From NCBI RefSeq assembly GCF_000931445.1, contig NZ_CP010849.1, forward strand, positions 6,696,001-6,760,000: DNA of 64,000 bases, in the 5' to 3' direction. Source of the DNA: Streptomyces cyaneogriseus subsp. noncyanogenus. Its GTDB lineage: Bacteria > Actinomycetota > Actinomycetes > Streptomycetales > Streptomycetaceae. A program made the translations under genes and the position numbers. The notes beneath the pieces are model-generated. The model ran no database searches. It saw nothing but the letters and a program-made list of their open reading frames with translations, and was not told the DNA's origin. This document shows, piece by piece, positions 1-8,694 of this stretch; positions within the stretch are counted from its first letter, which is position 1; each line of letters starts with the position of its first letter.

Positions 1-1630
1 CCCAGACGTTGATCAGGGACGGCTTGCCGGACTCGCGGGCGCGGCGCAGCGCGGGGGCGATATCGGCGGGGTCGCGCACCTCCTCGCCGTAGCCGCCCAG
101 CATCTGCGCGAACTTGTCGTAGGGGACGTCACCGAGGGTGTTGCCGACCCGTTCGCGGTCCTTGCCGTACTTGGCGGCCTGGCCGTAACGGATTTGGTTC
201 ATGGAGGAGTTGTTGCCGACGATGCCGACGAACGGGAGGTCGTAGCGCACGAGGGTCTCGAAGTCCCAGCCGGTGAGCGAGAAGGCGCCGTCGCCGAAGA
301 GGGCGACGACCTCCTTGTCGGGCCGTGCCTGCTTGGCGGCGAGCACGAAGGGCACGCCGACGCCGAGCGTGCCCAGCGGGCCGGGGTCCATCCAGTGACC
401 GGGCGACTTGGGCTGCACGACCTGGCCGGAGAAGGTGACGATGTCACCGCCGTCACCGATATAGAGGGAGTCCTCGGTGAGGAAGTCGTTGATCTCGCTG
501 ACCAGACGGTAGGGGTGGATGGGGGAGGCGTCCGACCGGAGCTGCGGCAGGCGCTTGTCCAGTGCGGCCTGTTCGGCGGCCCGCAGTTCGTCCAGCCACT
601 CCTTGCGCCGCGAGGCACCTGCGTCGAGCCGTCCCGAGGCGGCATCGGTCACCGACTTCAGGACCAGGCCCGCGTCGCCCACGATGCCGAGGTCGATGTC
701 GCGGTTCTTGCCGACGGTGCGATAGTCGAGGTCGATCTGCACCACCGTCGCCTCGGACGACAGCCGCTTTCCGTAGCCCATACGGAAGTCGAAAGGCGTG
801 CCGACGATGACGATGACGTCGGCGTTCGAGAACGCGTACCGGCGGGAGAGCTGGAAGTGGTGCGGGTCTCCGGGCGGCAGCGTGCCGCGTCCCGCCCCGT
901 TCATGTATGCGGGAATGTTGAGCGTGCGCACCAGCTGGACGGCGGCCTCGGTACCTCGTGTCGTCCAGACCTGGCTGCCCAGCAGGACGACCGGCTTCTC
1001 CGCGTGCACGAGCAGATCGGCCAGCTTCTCCACCGACTGCGGATCTCCGGGGGATCGCGTCGAGGCACGGTAGGCACCCGCCTTGGGCACCCGCGCGGTG
1101 GAGACCGGCACCTTCGCGTCCAGCACGTCGCGCGGGATCTCCAGGAAGGAGGGACCGGGCGCGCCGTGGTAGCACTCGCGGAACGCCATCGACACCATGT
1201 CCGCAGCGCGGGCCGTGTCCGGTACGGTCGCCGCGAACTTGGTGATCGGGTTCATCATGTCCACGTGTGGCAAATCCTGTAGCGACCCCATCTTGTGCTG
1301 GGTCAGCGCACCCTGGCCGCCGATCAGCAGCATGGGGGACTCCGCTCGGAAGGCGTTGGCGACACCGGTGACGGCGTCGGTTGTGCCGGGCCCCGCGGTG
1401 ACGACCGCGCAGCCCGGCTTGCCCGTGACGCGTGCGTATCCGTCGGCGGCATGGGCGGCGACCTGTTCGTGGCGGACGTCGACGACCTCGATGCCTTCGT
1501 CGACGCAGCCGTCGTAGATGTCGATGATGTGGCCGCCGCACAGGGTGTAGATGCGGTCGACCCCCTCGGCTTTGAGGGCTTTGGCCACGAGGTGGCCGCC
1601 GGAGATGACGTTCTGGCTGTCGTCGGGCAT
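1..1630 (-). CDS. Thiamine-diphosphate-dependent enzyme, acetolactate synthase large-subunit-like (3' end outside window)
   Basis: The minus-strand frame is open from an ATG at 1630 to the left edge, so 543 codons are visible and the C-terminus is missing. The N-terminal Pyr domain has the conserved glutamate in a VRHEQ stretch. The C-terminal PP domain has the ThDP/metal motif GDGAFS followed by GNN about 25 residues later. This is the acetolactate synthase / oxalyl-CoA decarboxylase / glyoxylate carboligase superfamily, which decarboxylates 2-oxoacids or acyl-CoAs using ThDP and Mg2+. The exact substrate cannot be set from sequence alone. An inverted repeat sits about 120 bp upstream. Family is sure; subfamily is inference. 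Confidence 0.85.
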   Translation of the reverse strand, partial: MPDDSQNVISGGHLVAKALKAEGVDRIYTLCGGHIIDIYDGCVDEGIEVVDVRHEQVAAHAADGYARVTGKPGCAVVTAGPGTTDAVTGVANAFRAESPMLLIGGQGALTQHKMGSLQDLPHVDMMNPITKFAATVPDTARAADMVSMAFRECYHGAPGPSFLEIPRDVLDAKVPVSTARVPKAGAYRASTRSPGDPQSVEKLADLLVHAEKPVVLLGSQVWTTRGTEAAVQLVRTLNIPAYMNGAGRGTLPPGDPHHFQLSRRYAFSNADVIVIVGTPFDFRMGYGKRLSSEATVVQIDLDYRTVGKNRDIDLGIVGDAGLVLKSVTDAASGRLDAGASRRKEWLDELRAAEQAALDKRLPQLRSDASPIHPYRLVSEINDFLTEDSLYIGDGGDIVTFSGQVVQPKSPGHWMDPGPLGTLGVGVPFVLAAKQARPDKEVVALFGDGAFSLTGWDFETLVRYDLPFVGIVGNNSSMNQIRYGQAAKYGKDRERVGNTLGDVPYDKFAQMLGGYGEEVRDPADIAPALRRARESGKPSLINVW

Positions 1631-1748
1631 GGCGAAGTCCTATCCCTTCTCAAGGGTGGGAACGGTCTCGCGGTACTCGCAGTACATGGCGATCGCCGTA
1701 CGTCACACGGCGGGCGGTGCCCCGCCCTCTCGCACCTGTCGTACATTG

Positions 1749-1772
1749 CATACAGTCGACGAATACTGTATG
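1749..1772. promoter_or_regulatory. Inverted repeat, candidate operator upstream of the ThDP enzyme gene
   Basis: CATACAGT and ACTGTATG form a perfect 8-bp inverted repeat around an 8-bp centre. The site is AT-rich against its surroundings and lies about 120 bp upstream of the divergent ThDP-enzyme start. The symmetry fits a dimeric regulator such as a GntR- or IclR-type protein. The regulator is not in the window. Confidence 0.4.
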
Positions 1773-2122
1773 GAGCCTGTTATCCCGCATCCGGTGGGCG
1801 GTGTCCAGGGGGCGTAGGGCACTTTCCGTCATCGGCTGAGAAGGGGCGCCGGGAGGCGGCCGCTGTCCTGATTCGATCGGCCGCCCCGGCCTCCGGCGTC
1901 CGGCGGCCGCGCTCCCGCGGCCGGTGCCCCGGGCGGCCGGGGCGGAGCCGGCGCCGACCGGTGACTGACGGGTCACAGCCGGTGAAAGCGCTGGTGAGGC
2001 GGGTGCCGCGGCGTCGACCGGCGGGCGCGCCGGACGGAAACGCTGGTGAAAGGCACTCCGAAACCTTGGTATTGTTGTCCATGTCGCCGCGGGGGAACAC
2101 CCCGCCGAGCGACAGACACCTT
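1773..2122. other. Intergenic region ahead of tRNA-Leu
   Basis: Very GC-rich with no convincing coding frame. The last 60 bases turn AT-richer (CTTGGTATTGTTG around 2068-2080) and probably hold the tRNA promoter. No other element was seen. Confidence 0.4.
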
Positions 2123-2210
2123 GTCCGGGTGGCGGAATGGCAGACGCGCTAGCTTGAGGTGCTAGTGCCCTTTATCGGGCGTGGGGGTTCAAGTCCCCCC
2201 TCGGACACCA
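2123..2210 (+). tRNA. tRNA-Leu (anticodon GAG)
   Basis: Eighty-eight nt including an encoded CCA. The acceptor stem GTCCGGG pairs with CTCGGAC with one G-U. The anticodon stem CTAGC/GCTAG encloses the loop TTGAGGT, giving anticodon GAG, which reads CUC. There is a long variable arm (TGCCCTTTATCGGGCGT) typical of a class II tRNA-Leu, and a T loop GGTTCAAGTCC. The prophage in this window does not use this tRNA as its integration site. Confidence 0.97.
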
Positions 2211-2212
2211 GT

Positions 2213-2239
2213 AAAGACCCCTGCTCAGCAGGGGTCTTT
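2213..2239 (+). terminator. Rho-independent terminator of tRNA-Leu
   Basis: AAAGACCCCTGC, loop TCA, then GCAGGGGTCTTT makes a perfect 12-bp stem directly after the tRNA CCA end, followed by a T/C-rich tail. It also faces the 3' end of the convergent methyltransferase gene. Confidence 0.85.
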
Positions 2240-2257
2240 CGCTTTTCGGGGGGTGTG

Positions 2258-3043
2258 TCACCCGGCTTCCGGCCGCCTGATGCGCAGTACGTCCTGATCG
2301 TGACGGATCGTGTAGCTGCCCTCGGGGGTGAGGAAGTGGCGGCGGACGTAGTCCTCCAGGCGGTCGCGGGGCGGCGGGGTGCCGTCGCCCAGGGGCGGGG
2401 GCAGGCTGAGATGGAATTCGGCCACCGCGACGGTCTCGCTCAGGTGGGAGCCGGTGTAGCGAGCGGGAACGGCGTCCAGTGCGACATCGCCGACCAGGCC
2501 GGACGGGGCCCCCGCCAGCTCCCCTGTGAGGTCCCGCAGGTCGAAGCGGCAGCCGGTGAAGTGCCGCACCATGTTCATGCACGCGTTGTCGGGGTTCTGC
2601 AGGAGCACCAGGAGGAAACCGCCCGGGGCGACCCACTCCATGATGCGCAGCACGGTCGGCGCCCACTGCTCGGGCGGCACGTAATAGAGGACGTGGGAGA
2701 GCAGGGCCAGGTCGGCGACGACTCCCGGCTCGGCTTCGAGGACCGGGTCCGGAAGGACGACCGCCTCCGGGCAGCTACGCCGGAGCGCGCGGCGCATGGG
2801 CTCGCTGGGCTCGATGCACACGGTCCGCTCGAAGGAGGGCGCGAGGTGGCGCGTCGTCGTGCCGTCGGCCGGGCCGATGTCCAGGAGTACCCGCCGGTGG
2901 GGGAGTGCGGCCACGACACGGTCGAGATAGGCGTGGGTGACGGCCTTCTCGTCGGATCCGGCCAGAAAGCGGCTGAGGGCCTGGCGATAGCCGTCCTCCT
3001 CCGTCCGGAGCCCTCCGGTCGGCACGGTCTTGCGCAGCGACAC
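2258..3043 (-). CDS. Class I SAM-dependent methyltransferase
   Basis: A 261-residue protein with a GTG start at 3043, chosen because GGAAGGA lies about 8 nt upstream and residues further upstream look like non-coding translation. Motif I is LLDIGPADG near residue 55. An acidic motif II (VCIEPSEPM) follows, then LLSHVLYYV as the motif IV region, the order expected of a class I Rossmann methyltransferase. The substrate is unknown. It stands alone, convergent with the tRNA terminator. Confidence 0.7.
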   Translation of the reverse strand: MSLRKTVPTGGLRTEEDGYRQALSRFLAGSDEKAVTHAYLDRVVAALPHRRVLLDIGPADGTTTRHLAPSFERTVCIEPSEPMRRALRRSCPEAVVLPDPVLEAEPGVVADLALLSHVLYYVPPEQWAPTVLRIMEWVAPGGFLLVLLQNPDNACMNMVRHFTGCRFDLRDLTGELAGAPSGLVGDVALDAVPARYTGSHLSETVAVAEFHLSLPPPLGDGTPPPRDRLEDYVRRHFLTPEGSYTIRHDQDVLRIRRPEAG

Positions 3044-3583
3044 CCTCTCACGTCCTTCCCGACGGGCGCGGCCGGTCGCCGCGGCGGGCGGACACCGGAC
3101 ATCACGGACGGTGACGGACACCACACTGCCACGGTTTCGCCGGCCTCGCCGGTCGAGCGGGGCGCGCACGGCGGTACCCAGGGGGCGCGCGGGAGCGAGG
3201 CGGACCGCCTGCAACCCCTCCCGCGACGGAGGGGCCGACGCGGCCTCACGGGCAGGACACCGCCGTCGACGTCCCCGAGGTCGGTGCCCCGTGGGTGGGG
3301 GCGACGTTGCAGCAGCAAGAGCTGCGACGGAGTTCGACGCGTGGCGTCCGAACCCTTGACGAGGTCCCGTCGGAGGGTTTAACTCACGTCCTAAATTAAG
3401 ACCTGAGTGGGCCCCTCGTCGCCCGCGAGGCGACCGGGGCCGCCCGGCCCGCGCACCGCCGGGGACGCCGCGCCGGGCGCGGACACGGGAATCCGCACCC
3501 GGCGCGGGCATGGAGCGGCCCCTGTACGTCAGGTTTTACGTATGTCAGGTACACGTCATGACGTGTCGACGGAGGAGAGTCGC
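3044..3583. other. 540-bp intergenic region between methyltransferase and glucanase
   Basis: Divergent promoter region with no gene recognised. Most is GC-rich. An AT-rich patch at about 3380-3402 (TTTAACTC ... CTAAATTAAGACC) is the best place for a promoter of the rightward glucanase gene. A perfect palindrome at 3551-3566 lies just before the glucanase ribosome site. Confidence 0.4.
3551..3566. promoter_or_regulatory. 16-bp perfect palindrome, candidate operator of the glucanase gene
   Basis: ACACGTCATGACGTGT reads the same on both strands and ends 17 bp before the glucanase ATG. Two shorter TACGT/GTCAGGT words precede it (3525-3550). Its place between promoter and start codon suits repression of a secreted polysaccharide hydrolase; the regulator is unknown. 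Confidence 0.4.
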
Positions 3584-5488
3584 ATGGCATCCCGATCGCC
3601 CCGGGCGCGCCGCGCCACCGGAACCCGCACGGTCCTGCTCAGCGCCCTGACGTCCCTGGCCCTGCTGTCCGCGGGGTCCGCCTCGGCCGCACCGCCCGCG
3701 GCCCCCGCCGTCTCCGCCGCGGCCTGGGACACCGACCGCGCGGCATCGGCGTACGCCGCCAGCCCGGCCTCCGTCACGGCCTCCGGCAGCGAGAACGGCG
3801 GCACCGCCCCCGGCCTGGCCTTCGACGGGAACAGCTCCACCCGCTGGTCCAGCAACTTCGCCGACGACGCGTGGATCCGCGTCGACCTCGGCTCCACCGT
3901 CCGCGTGCACCGGGTGGTCCTGGAGTGGGAGGCGGCCTACGGCAAGAGATACGTACTGGAGGTGTCGAAGAACGGCACGGACTGGACACCGTTCTACACG
4001 GAGACCGACGGCACCGGCGGCACGGTGACCGCGCACACCCACCCGCAGGAGGTCACCGGCCGCTACATCCGCCTGCGCGGCGTACAGCGGGCGACCCCGT
4101 ACGGCTACTCCCTGTACTCCTTCCGCGTCTACGGCGGCGAACCCGCCCCCGCCTCCACCACCCGTACCAACCTGGCCCTCAATCACCCGGCCCGCGCCGA
4201 CTTCTACCAGCACGCGGGCAACTCCCCGGCATTCGTCACGGACGGCGGCTGGCCGGCGAACCTGAAGGACGACGCCACCCGCTGGGCCGGCGACTGGAAC
4301 GCGGACCGCTGGGTCTCGGTCGACCTGGGCGCCACCTCCACGATCGACACGGTGGACCTGTACTGGGAGGCGGCGTACGCGGTCGACTACGAGCTCCAGG
4401 TCTCCGACGACCACCGCACCTGGCGCACGGTGTACCGGCCGACCGCCGCCGAGGTCGCCGCCCGCCGGGCCGACGTGAAGTCCCCGGCCGAGGCGACCGG
4501 CCGTCACGACAGCGTGCGCCTGCCGCAGCCGGTCACCGGACGCTATGTCCGCATGCTCGGCAAGGAACGCCGCTCCTTCTACAACCCGGCCCCGGCGACC
4601 GCCCAGTTCGGCTACTCCCTCTACGAGTTCCAGGTCTGGGGCACGGGCGGCAGCGCGCAGGCGGCCTACCCGGCCCTGCCGGGCGAGCAGCCGGGCACGT
4701 ACCAGACCGCCTTCTTCGACGACTTCACGGCGGCCTCGCTGGACCGCGCCAAGTGGCGGGTGGTGCGCACCGGCACGGAGATGGGCTCGGTCAACGGAGA
4801 GGCCCAGGCGTACGTCGACTCCATGGACAACATCCGCACGGAGAACGGCAACCTGATCCTGCGGGCCAAGTACTGCAAGGGCTGCACCCGGGCCGGCGGC
4901 GGCACCTACGACTTCACTTCCGGCCGCATCGACACCAACACCAAGTTCGACTTCACCTACGGCAGGGTGAGCGCCCGCATGAAGCTCCCGGTCGGTGACG
5001 GCTTCTGGCCCGCGTTCTGGCTCCTGGGCAGCGACGTCGACAACCCGTCCGTCTCCTGGCCGGCCTCGGGCGAGACCGACATCATGGAGAACATCGGCTA
5101 CACCGACTGGACCAGCACCGCCCTGCACGGCCCCGGCTACTCCGCGGACGGCAACATCGGCGCCCGCCAGACCTATCCGAACGGCGGCCGGGCCGACCAG
5201 TGGCACACCTACGCGGTCGAATGGACGCCGACCGCCATGCGCTTCTACGTCGACGACCGCCTCGTCCAGGAGACGACCCGCAACAAGCTGGAGTCGACGC
5301 GCGGCAAGTGGGTCTTCGACCACAACCAGTACGTGATCCTCAACCTGGCCCTGGGCGGCGCCTACCCGGCCGGCTGGAACAAGGTCACCAGTCCCTACTG
5401 GGGGCTGCCCCAGTCGAGCGTGGACCGGATCGCGGCCGGGGGAGTGCAGGCCGAGGTGGACTGGGTGCGGGTGGAGCAGAAGAGGTGA
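3584..5488 (+). CDS. Secreted GH16 endo-beta-glucanase with two F5/8-type C (CBM32-like) domains
   Basis: 634 residues from the ATG at 3584, placed 6 nt after GGAGGAG; the longer open frame upstream lacks such a site. A signal peptide with an Arg-rich start, a Leu/Ala core and an ASA-A cleavage region covers about residues 1-40. Two discoidin-like beta-sandwich domains follow (about 45-190 and 200-365, each with the D-x-x-x-x-T-R-W segment and ending near a YSLY(E/S)F motif). The C-terminal GH16 domain has the catalytic motif E-T-D-I-M-E with nucleophile Glu about 497 and acid/base Glu about 502. It likely hydrolyses beta-1,3- or beta-1,3/1,4-glucans outside the cell. Confidence 0.92.
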   Translation: MASRSPRARRATGTRTVLLSALTSLALLSAGSASAAPPAAPAVSAAAWDTDRAASAYAASPASVTASGSENGGTAPGLAFDGNSSTRWSSNFADDAWIRVDLGSTVRVHRVVLEWEAAYGKRYVLEVSKNGTDWTPFYTETDGTGGTVTAHTHPQEVTGRYIRLRGVQRATPYGYSLYSFRVYGGEPAPASTTRTNLALNHPARADFYQHAGNSPAFVTDGGWPANLKDDATRWAGDWNADRWVSVDLGATSTIDTVDLYWEAAYAVDYELQVSDDHRTWRTVYRPTAAEVAARRADVKSPAEATGRHDSVRLPQPVTGRYVRMLGKERRSFYNPAPATAQFGYSLYEFQVWGTGGSAQAAYPALPGEQPGTYQTAFFDDFTAASLDRAKWRVVRTGTEMGSVNGEAQAYVDSMDNIRTENGNLILRAKYCKGCTRAGGGTYDFTSGRIDTNTKFDFTYGRVSARMKLPVGDGFWPAFWLLGSDVDNPSVSWPASGETDIMENIGYTDWTSTALHGPGYSADGNIGARQTYPNGGRADQWHTYAVEWTPTAMRFYVDDRLVQETTRNKLESTRGKWVFDHNQYVILNLALGGAYPAGWNKVTSPYWGLPQSSVDRIAAGGVQAEVDWVRVEQKR

Positions 5489-5504
5489 ACGACGCGAAAT
5501 GACC

Positions 5505-5535
5505 GGTGCGCCCGGCCTTTCCGTCCGGGCGCACC
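5505..5535 (+). terminator. Hairpin terminator after the glucanase gene
   Basis: GGTGCGCCCGG and CCGGGCGCACC form a perfect 11-bp stem around a 9-nt loop, 17 bp after the glucanase stop codon. There is no long U tract, as is common in Streptomyces terminators. Confidence 0.65.
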
Positions 5536-5638
5536 CTGGTGCCGCGCGCAGCGTCCCCGGTTTCTTCATCGGGTGGCGTGGAGATGGCCCGCGGAGGATC
5601 GTGGAAAAGGTGAGCTACTTCACGGCCGAGGAGTCGCC

Positions 5639-6502
5639 ATGCCGATGCTGCTCATAAAAGGCTTTTATCACGCCAGAGGCTCACAGCCGGACGGGGACAC
5701 CATCCATTTCACGCCCGACGACCCGGAGGAATGGGGTCTCGTCGGCGGCGGTGCCGGACGCCGGGTCGAGCACAACGCGCTGGGCCGCGGCACGCTGCGG
5801 CTGGACGCGATCGACGCACTCGAGACCCACTACGGCGCCAGGCGCGTCCACCAGCCTCTCCGGTTCGCCCACGAGGCGCGCGACGAGTTGCTGAGCTGGG
5901 TCGGATTCACGGCGGTCCAGCACCGGCCGGACGAGACGGTGATCGCCACGACCCCGGACAAGGTGCCCGGATACGTCCTGACCCGCGGCGCCGATGTGCA
6001 CGGCCGCTGCGTCGCCCTGGCCGGGCGGGGCGATCCGCCCGGGGCCAGCGGCCTGGAGATCGACGTCGACGTCCCCGTGCTGCGCATGACGGCCAATCAC
6101 CATCTGGTGGCGGCGGGGCTGGTCTACCCCACGTTCTACCGCACCCTGTTCACCACGCTGCGCAACGAACTGGCCGATACGGCCCGGCAGGCGCGGGAGG
6201 CCGGGCGCGGCCTGTGGCCGAGCGATGTGACCACGGAGGGGGCGAAGGTGACCGGGCAGGCGTCGCTCACCGACGAGGTGGTGATCCTTCCCAAGCTCTT
6301 CCGGCGCATGGTGGATTACCTGGCGCTCGGCAACGCGTCGATGACCTGTCTTCCCGCTTTCCTGGCCGGGGTCCGGGACCGTTTCTCCGTCCTGTCCACC
6401 GGCGAGCGGCGCGCGGGGCTGCACCATGTCGTGGAGGTCGCCGACGGGCAGACCGTGAGGATGTCGCACCCGGCCGAGGACCTGGTCTTCGACGACGCCT
6501 GA
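5639..6502 (+). CDS. Nuclease-like protein with an SNase-type N-terminus
   Basis: 287 residues from the ATG at 5639, which has GAGGAG 5 nt upstream; the frame is open 22 codons further but without such a site. The first 30 residues (KGFYHARG, QPDGDTIHF) match the opening strands of staphylococcal-nuclease-fold proteins, where the Asp of DGDT binds metal. The later Arg/Glu catalytic residues could not be placed with confidence, and the C-terminal half resembles uncharacterised Streptomyces proteins. No signal peptide is seen. Function is inference only. Confidence 0.5.
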   Translation: MPMLLIKGFYHARGSQPDGDTIHFTPDDPEEWGLVGGGAGRRVEHNALGRGTLRLDAIDALETHYGARRVHQPLRFAHEARDELLSWVGFTAVQHRPDETVIATTPDKVPGYVLTRGADVHGRCVALAGRGDPPGASGLEIDVDVPVLRMTANHHLVAAGLVYPTFYRTLFTTLRNELADTARQAREAGRGLWPSDVTTEGAKVTGQASLTDEVVILPKLFRRMVDYLALGNASMTCLPAFLAGVRDRFSVLSTGERRAGLHHVVEVADGQTVRMSHPAEDLVFDDA

Positions 6503-6588
6503 ACCTGTTCTCACCGGAGGAGCCGGGCGGCGGGGAGCGCCGCCAAGGGGCATGATCTTTGCTCGGGCTTAATGCGTATCATGTGCAA

Positions 6589-7131
6589 GTGCGTGAATAC
6601 AGCATCAGGACGGCAACCCTCCAGGACATGGACGGCGCCCGCGCCGTCATGCTCGACACCGTCTACCGCGATTTCGGTACCGGTTACGTGCCCCGGTGGC
6701 ACGCCGACATCGTCGATCCCGCCGCGGCCTATCTCGTCCCGCCGCGTCACACCCTGCTCGTCGCGCACGACCCCGAGGGCGGGGAGATCGTCGCCACGGC
6801 GGCTCTCGACTCCCGCGGCCCGGCCCATCCGCCGAACCCGCGCCATGTCGCCGAGCGCTTCCCTTCCGGGGACACCGCCCAGTTGCGCCGGGTCTACGTC
6901 CGGCCGGAGCACCGCAGGCGGGGGCTGGCCCGGCGGCTGGTCGAAGAGCTGCTCGCGTTCGCCGAGGCCGACGGGGGCTACCGTGCCGTCTACCTGCACA
7001 CGGATCCGTCCGTACCGGGGGCCGAGTCCTTCTGGCGGTCGCTGGCCAAGGTCGTGCACGACGAGCGCGAGGACGCGGGCGGCGGCCAGGGCATCGTGCA
7101 CTTCGAGGTGCCGATGGGTGGGGGCCGGTAG
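6589..7131 (+). CDS. GNAT-family N-acetyltransferase
   Basis: About 180 residues. The start is uncertain: GTG at 6589, GTG at 6583 and TTG at 6559 share the frame. 6589 is favoured because TATCAT at 6577-6582 could be a -10 box for a leaderless message. The central segment LRRVYVRPEHRRRGLARRL is the GNAT motif A acetyl-CoA pyrophosphate-binding loop (R-x-x-G-x-A/G). The N-terminal IRTATLQDMDGAR is the usual beta1-alpha1 start. It transfers an acetyl group from acetyl-CoA to an unknown amine. It lies 57 bp upstream of the transporter operon. Confidence 0.8.
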   Translation: MREYSIRTATLQDMDGARAVMLDTVYRDFGTGYVPRWHADIVDPAAAYLVPPRHTLLVAHDPEGGEIVATAALDSRGPAHPPNPRHVAERFPSGDTAQLRRVYVRPEHRRRGLARRLVEELLAFAEADGGYRAVYLHTDPSVPGAESFWRSLAKVVHDEREDAGGGQGIVHFEVPMGGGR

Positions 7132-7132
7132 T

Positions 7133-7147
7133 TGGAAATCGTTGTCA
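7133..7147 (+). promoter_or_regulatory. Zur-box-like site before the transporter operon
   Basis: TGGAAATCGTTGTCA is a 7-1-7 near-palindrome close to the actinobacterial Zur consensus TGAAAATGATTTTCA (11 of 15 positions by eye). It lies 41 bp before the ATG of the substrate-binding protein, where a zinc-dependent repressor would act. This is a by-eye match, not a scored one. Confidence 0.45.
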
Positions 7148-7188
7148 GATAGTCTGTGTTCACGATCTTCCGACCCCACCTCAGGACC

Positions 7189-8691
7189 ATGCACTCCCTC
7201 GCTCGCACTCGGCTGCTCCCCGCCCTGCTCCTCGCCCCCCTGCTCGCCGGCTGCTTCGCCTCCGGCGGCGACCGGTCGTCCGGCGGGGACACCGGCGGTG
7301 ACGGCTCCCGCCTCCGTGTCGCCCTGGCCTTCCCGCCCGCCGAGAACCTCTCGCCGTACGGCGCCGACGCCACCATCCTCAGCCGGCTCGGTGTCACCGA
7401 GGGCCTGACCACGCTCGACGCCAACGGCTCGGCCGCGCCCGCGCTCGCCCAGTCCTGGCGCCGGGAGAACGACCGGACCTGGGAGTTCACCCTGCGCGAG
7501 GCCGTCTTCCAGGACGGCACCGACGTCACCCCGTCCGCGGTCGCCGCCTCCCTCACGCACGCCACCGAGGCCGAGCCCGCGCCCGCCGCCCTGTCCGGGG
7601 TCACGCTCACCGCCAAGGCCGGCGACGGCCGCACGGTGCGGATCACCACCGCCGAACCCGACCCCGTCCTGCCCCTGCGGCTGTCCAGCCCCAGCCTCGC
7701 CGTGCTCTCCCCGAAGGCGTACGGCAAGACCGGGAAGGCCGACCCCGTCGGCACCGCCACCGGGCCCTTCGAGGTGACCGAGGTCAACGGCTCCACCTCC
7801 GCCACCCTCGCCCGGTTCGACGCGTACTGGGGCGGACGGGCCCAGGCGTCCGGCATCGACGCCCGGTTCATCGCCGACGGCACCGCCCGCGCCAACGCGC
7901 TGCGCACCGGCGAGGTCGACATCGCGGAGGCGGTCCCGGTCGCCCAGGCCGCCACCCTGGACCGGGCCACGCGGCGCGACACCGCCACCACCCGGACCAC
8001 CAGCCTGCTGCTCAACTCCGCCTCCGGGCCGTTCGAGGACCCCGGGCTGCGCGCCGCCGCCCGCGCCGCCGTCGACACCTCCGCGCTCGCCGAGGACGTG
8101 TACGAGGGTTACGCCGATGCCGGGGCCGGTATCTACGGACCCGCCGTGACCTGGGCCGAAGGCAAGCGGAAGCAGCCCGTGGGGCGGGCCGGGGCCGGCC
8201 GGCCCCACGGGCGCACGGTCACCCTCGCCACCTACGACAACCGGCCCGAGCTGCCCGAGGTGGCCCAGGTGATCGAGCGGCAGCTCGAGAAGGCCGGGTT
8301 CCAGGTGAAGCTGGAGGTGCGCGAGTACTCGCGGCTGGAGAGCGACGCCCTGGAGGGCCGGTTCGACGCCTTCGTCCTCGCCCGCAACAGCCTCGTCGAC
8401 ACCGGCGACCCCGTCGCCGTCCTCGCCAGTGACTACACCTGCCGCGGCGGCTACAACATCGCCCAGCTCTGCGACAAGGACGTCGACCGCGCCGTCGCCC
8501 GGGCCGAGGAGAGCGCCGACCCCGCCGAGCGGCAGGCCGCCGCCATGAGGGCCGAGGCGGAGATCCTCGGCACCGACGCCGTCGTCCCGCTGGTCCATCA
8601 GCGGATCATCACCGGCGTCGGCACCTCGGTGAAGGGCGTGCTGCTCGACCCGTACGAGCGCACCCTCGTCGGCACGGGAACGCGGCGCTGA
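7189..8691 (+). CDS. ABC transporter substrate-binding lipoprotein, family 5 (peptide/nickel/opine type)
   Basis: 500 residues from the ATG at 7189 (a GTG at 7156 is in frame). The N-terminus has a hydrophobic signal with the lipobox LLAGC, so it is lipidated and held outside the membrane. The body has the SBP_bac_5 pattern: ENLSPYGADATILSRLGVTEGLTTLD near the start, a segment resembling the dipeptide-binding signature, and a C-terminal RQAAAMRAEAEIL region. It captures an oligopeptide, nickel or a metallophore. Followed after 3 bp by a permease gene. The Zur-like site upstream hints at zinc-linked uptake. Confidence 0.85.
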   Translation: MHSLARTRLLPALLLAPLLAGCFASGGDRSSGGDTGGDGSRLRVALAFPPAENLSPYGADATILSRLGVTEGLTTLDANGSAAPALAQSWRRENDRTWEFTLREAVFQDGTDVTPSAVAASLTHATEAEPAPAALSGVTLTAKAGDGRTVRITTAEPDPVLPLRLSSPSLAVLSPKAYGKTGKADPVGTATGPFEVTEVNGSTSATLARFDAYWGGRAQASGIDARFIADGTARANALRTGEVDIAEAVPVAQAATLDRATRRDTATTRTTSLLLNSASGPFEDPGLRAAARAAVDTSALAEDVYEGYADAGAGIYGPAVTWAEGKRKQPVGRAGAGRPHGRTVTLATYDNRPELPEVAQVIERQLEKAGFQVKLEVREYSRLESDALEGRFDAFVLARNSLVDTGDPVAVLASDYTCRGGYNIAQLCDKDVDRAVARAEESADPAERQAAAMRAEAEILGTDAVVPLVHQRIITGVGTSVKGVLLDPYERTLVGTGTRR

Positions 8692-8694
8692 CCC

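Noticed and set aside
194..1282. Plus-strand open frame of 362 codons
   Set aside because: It is the antisense of the ThDP enzyme frame, which carries the real motifs; its product is Gly/Val/Asp/Arg-biased low complexity.
2123..2210. tRNA-Leu as the integration site of the prophage
   Set aside because: The integrase-proximal cores lie 12 kb away inside the symporter gene, and no tRNA 3' sequence is repeated there.
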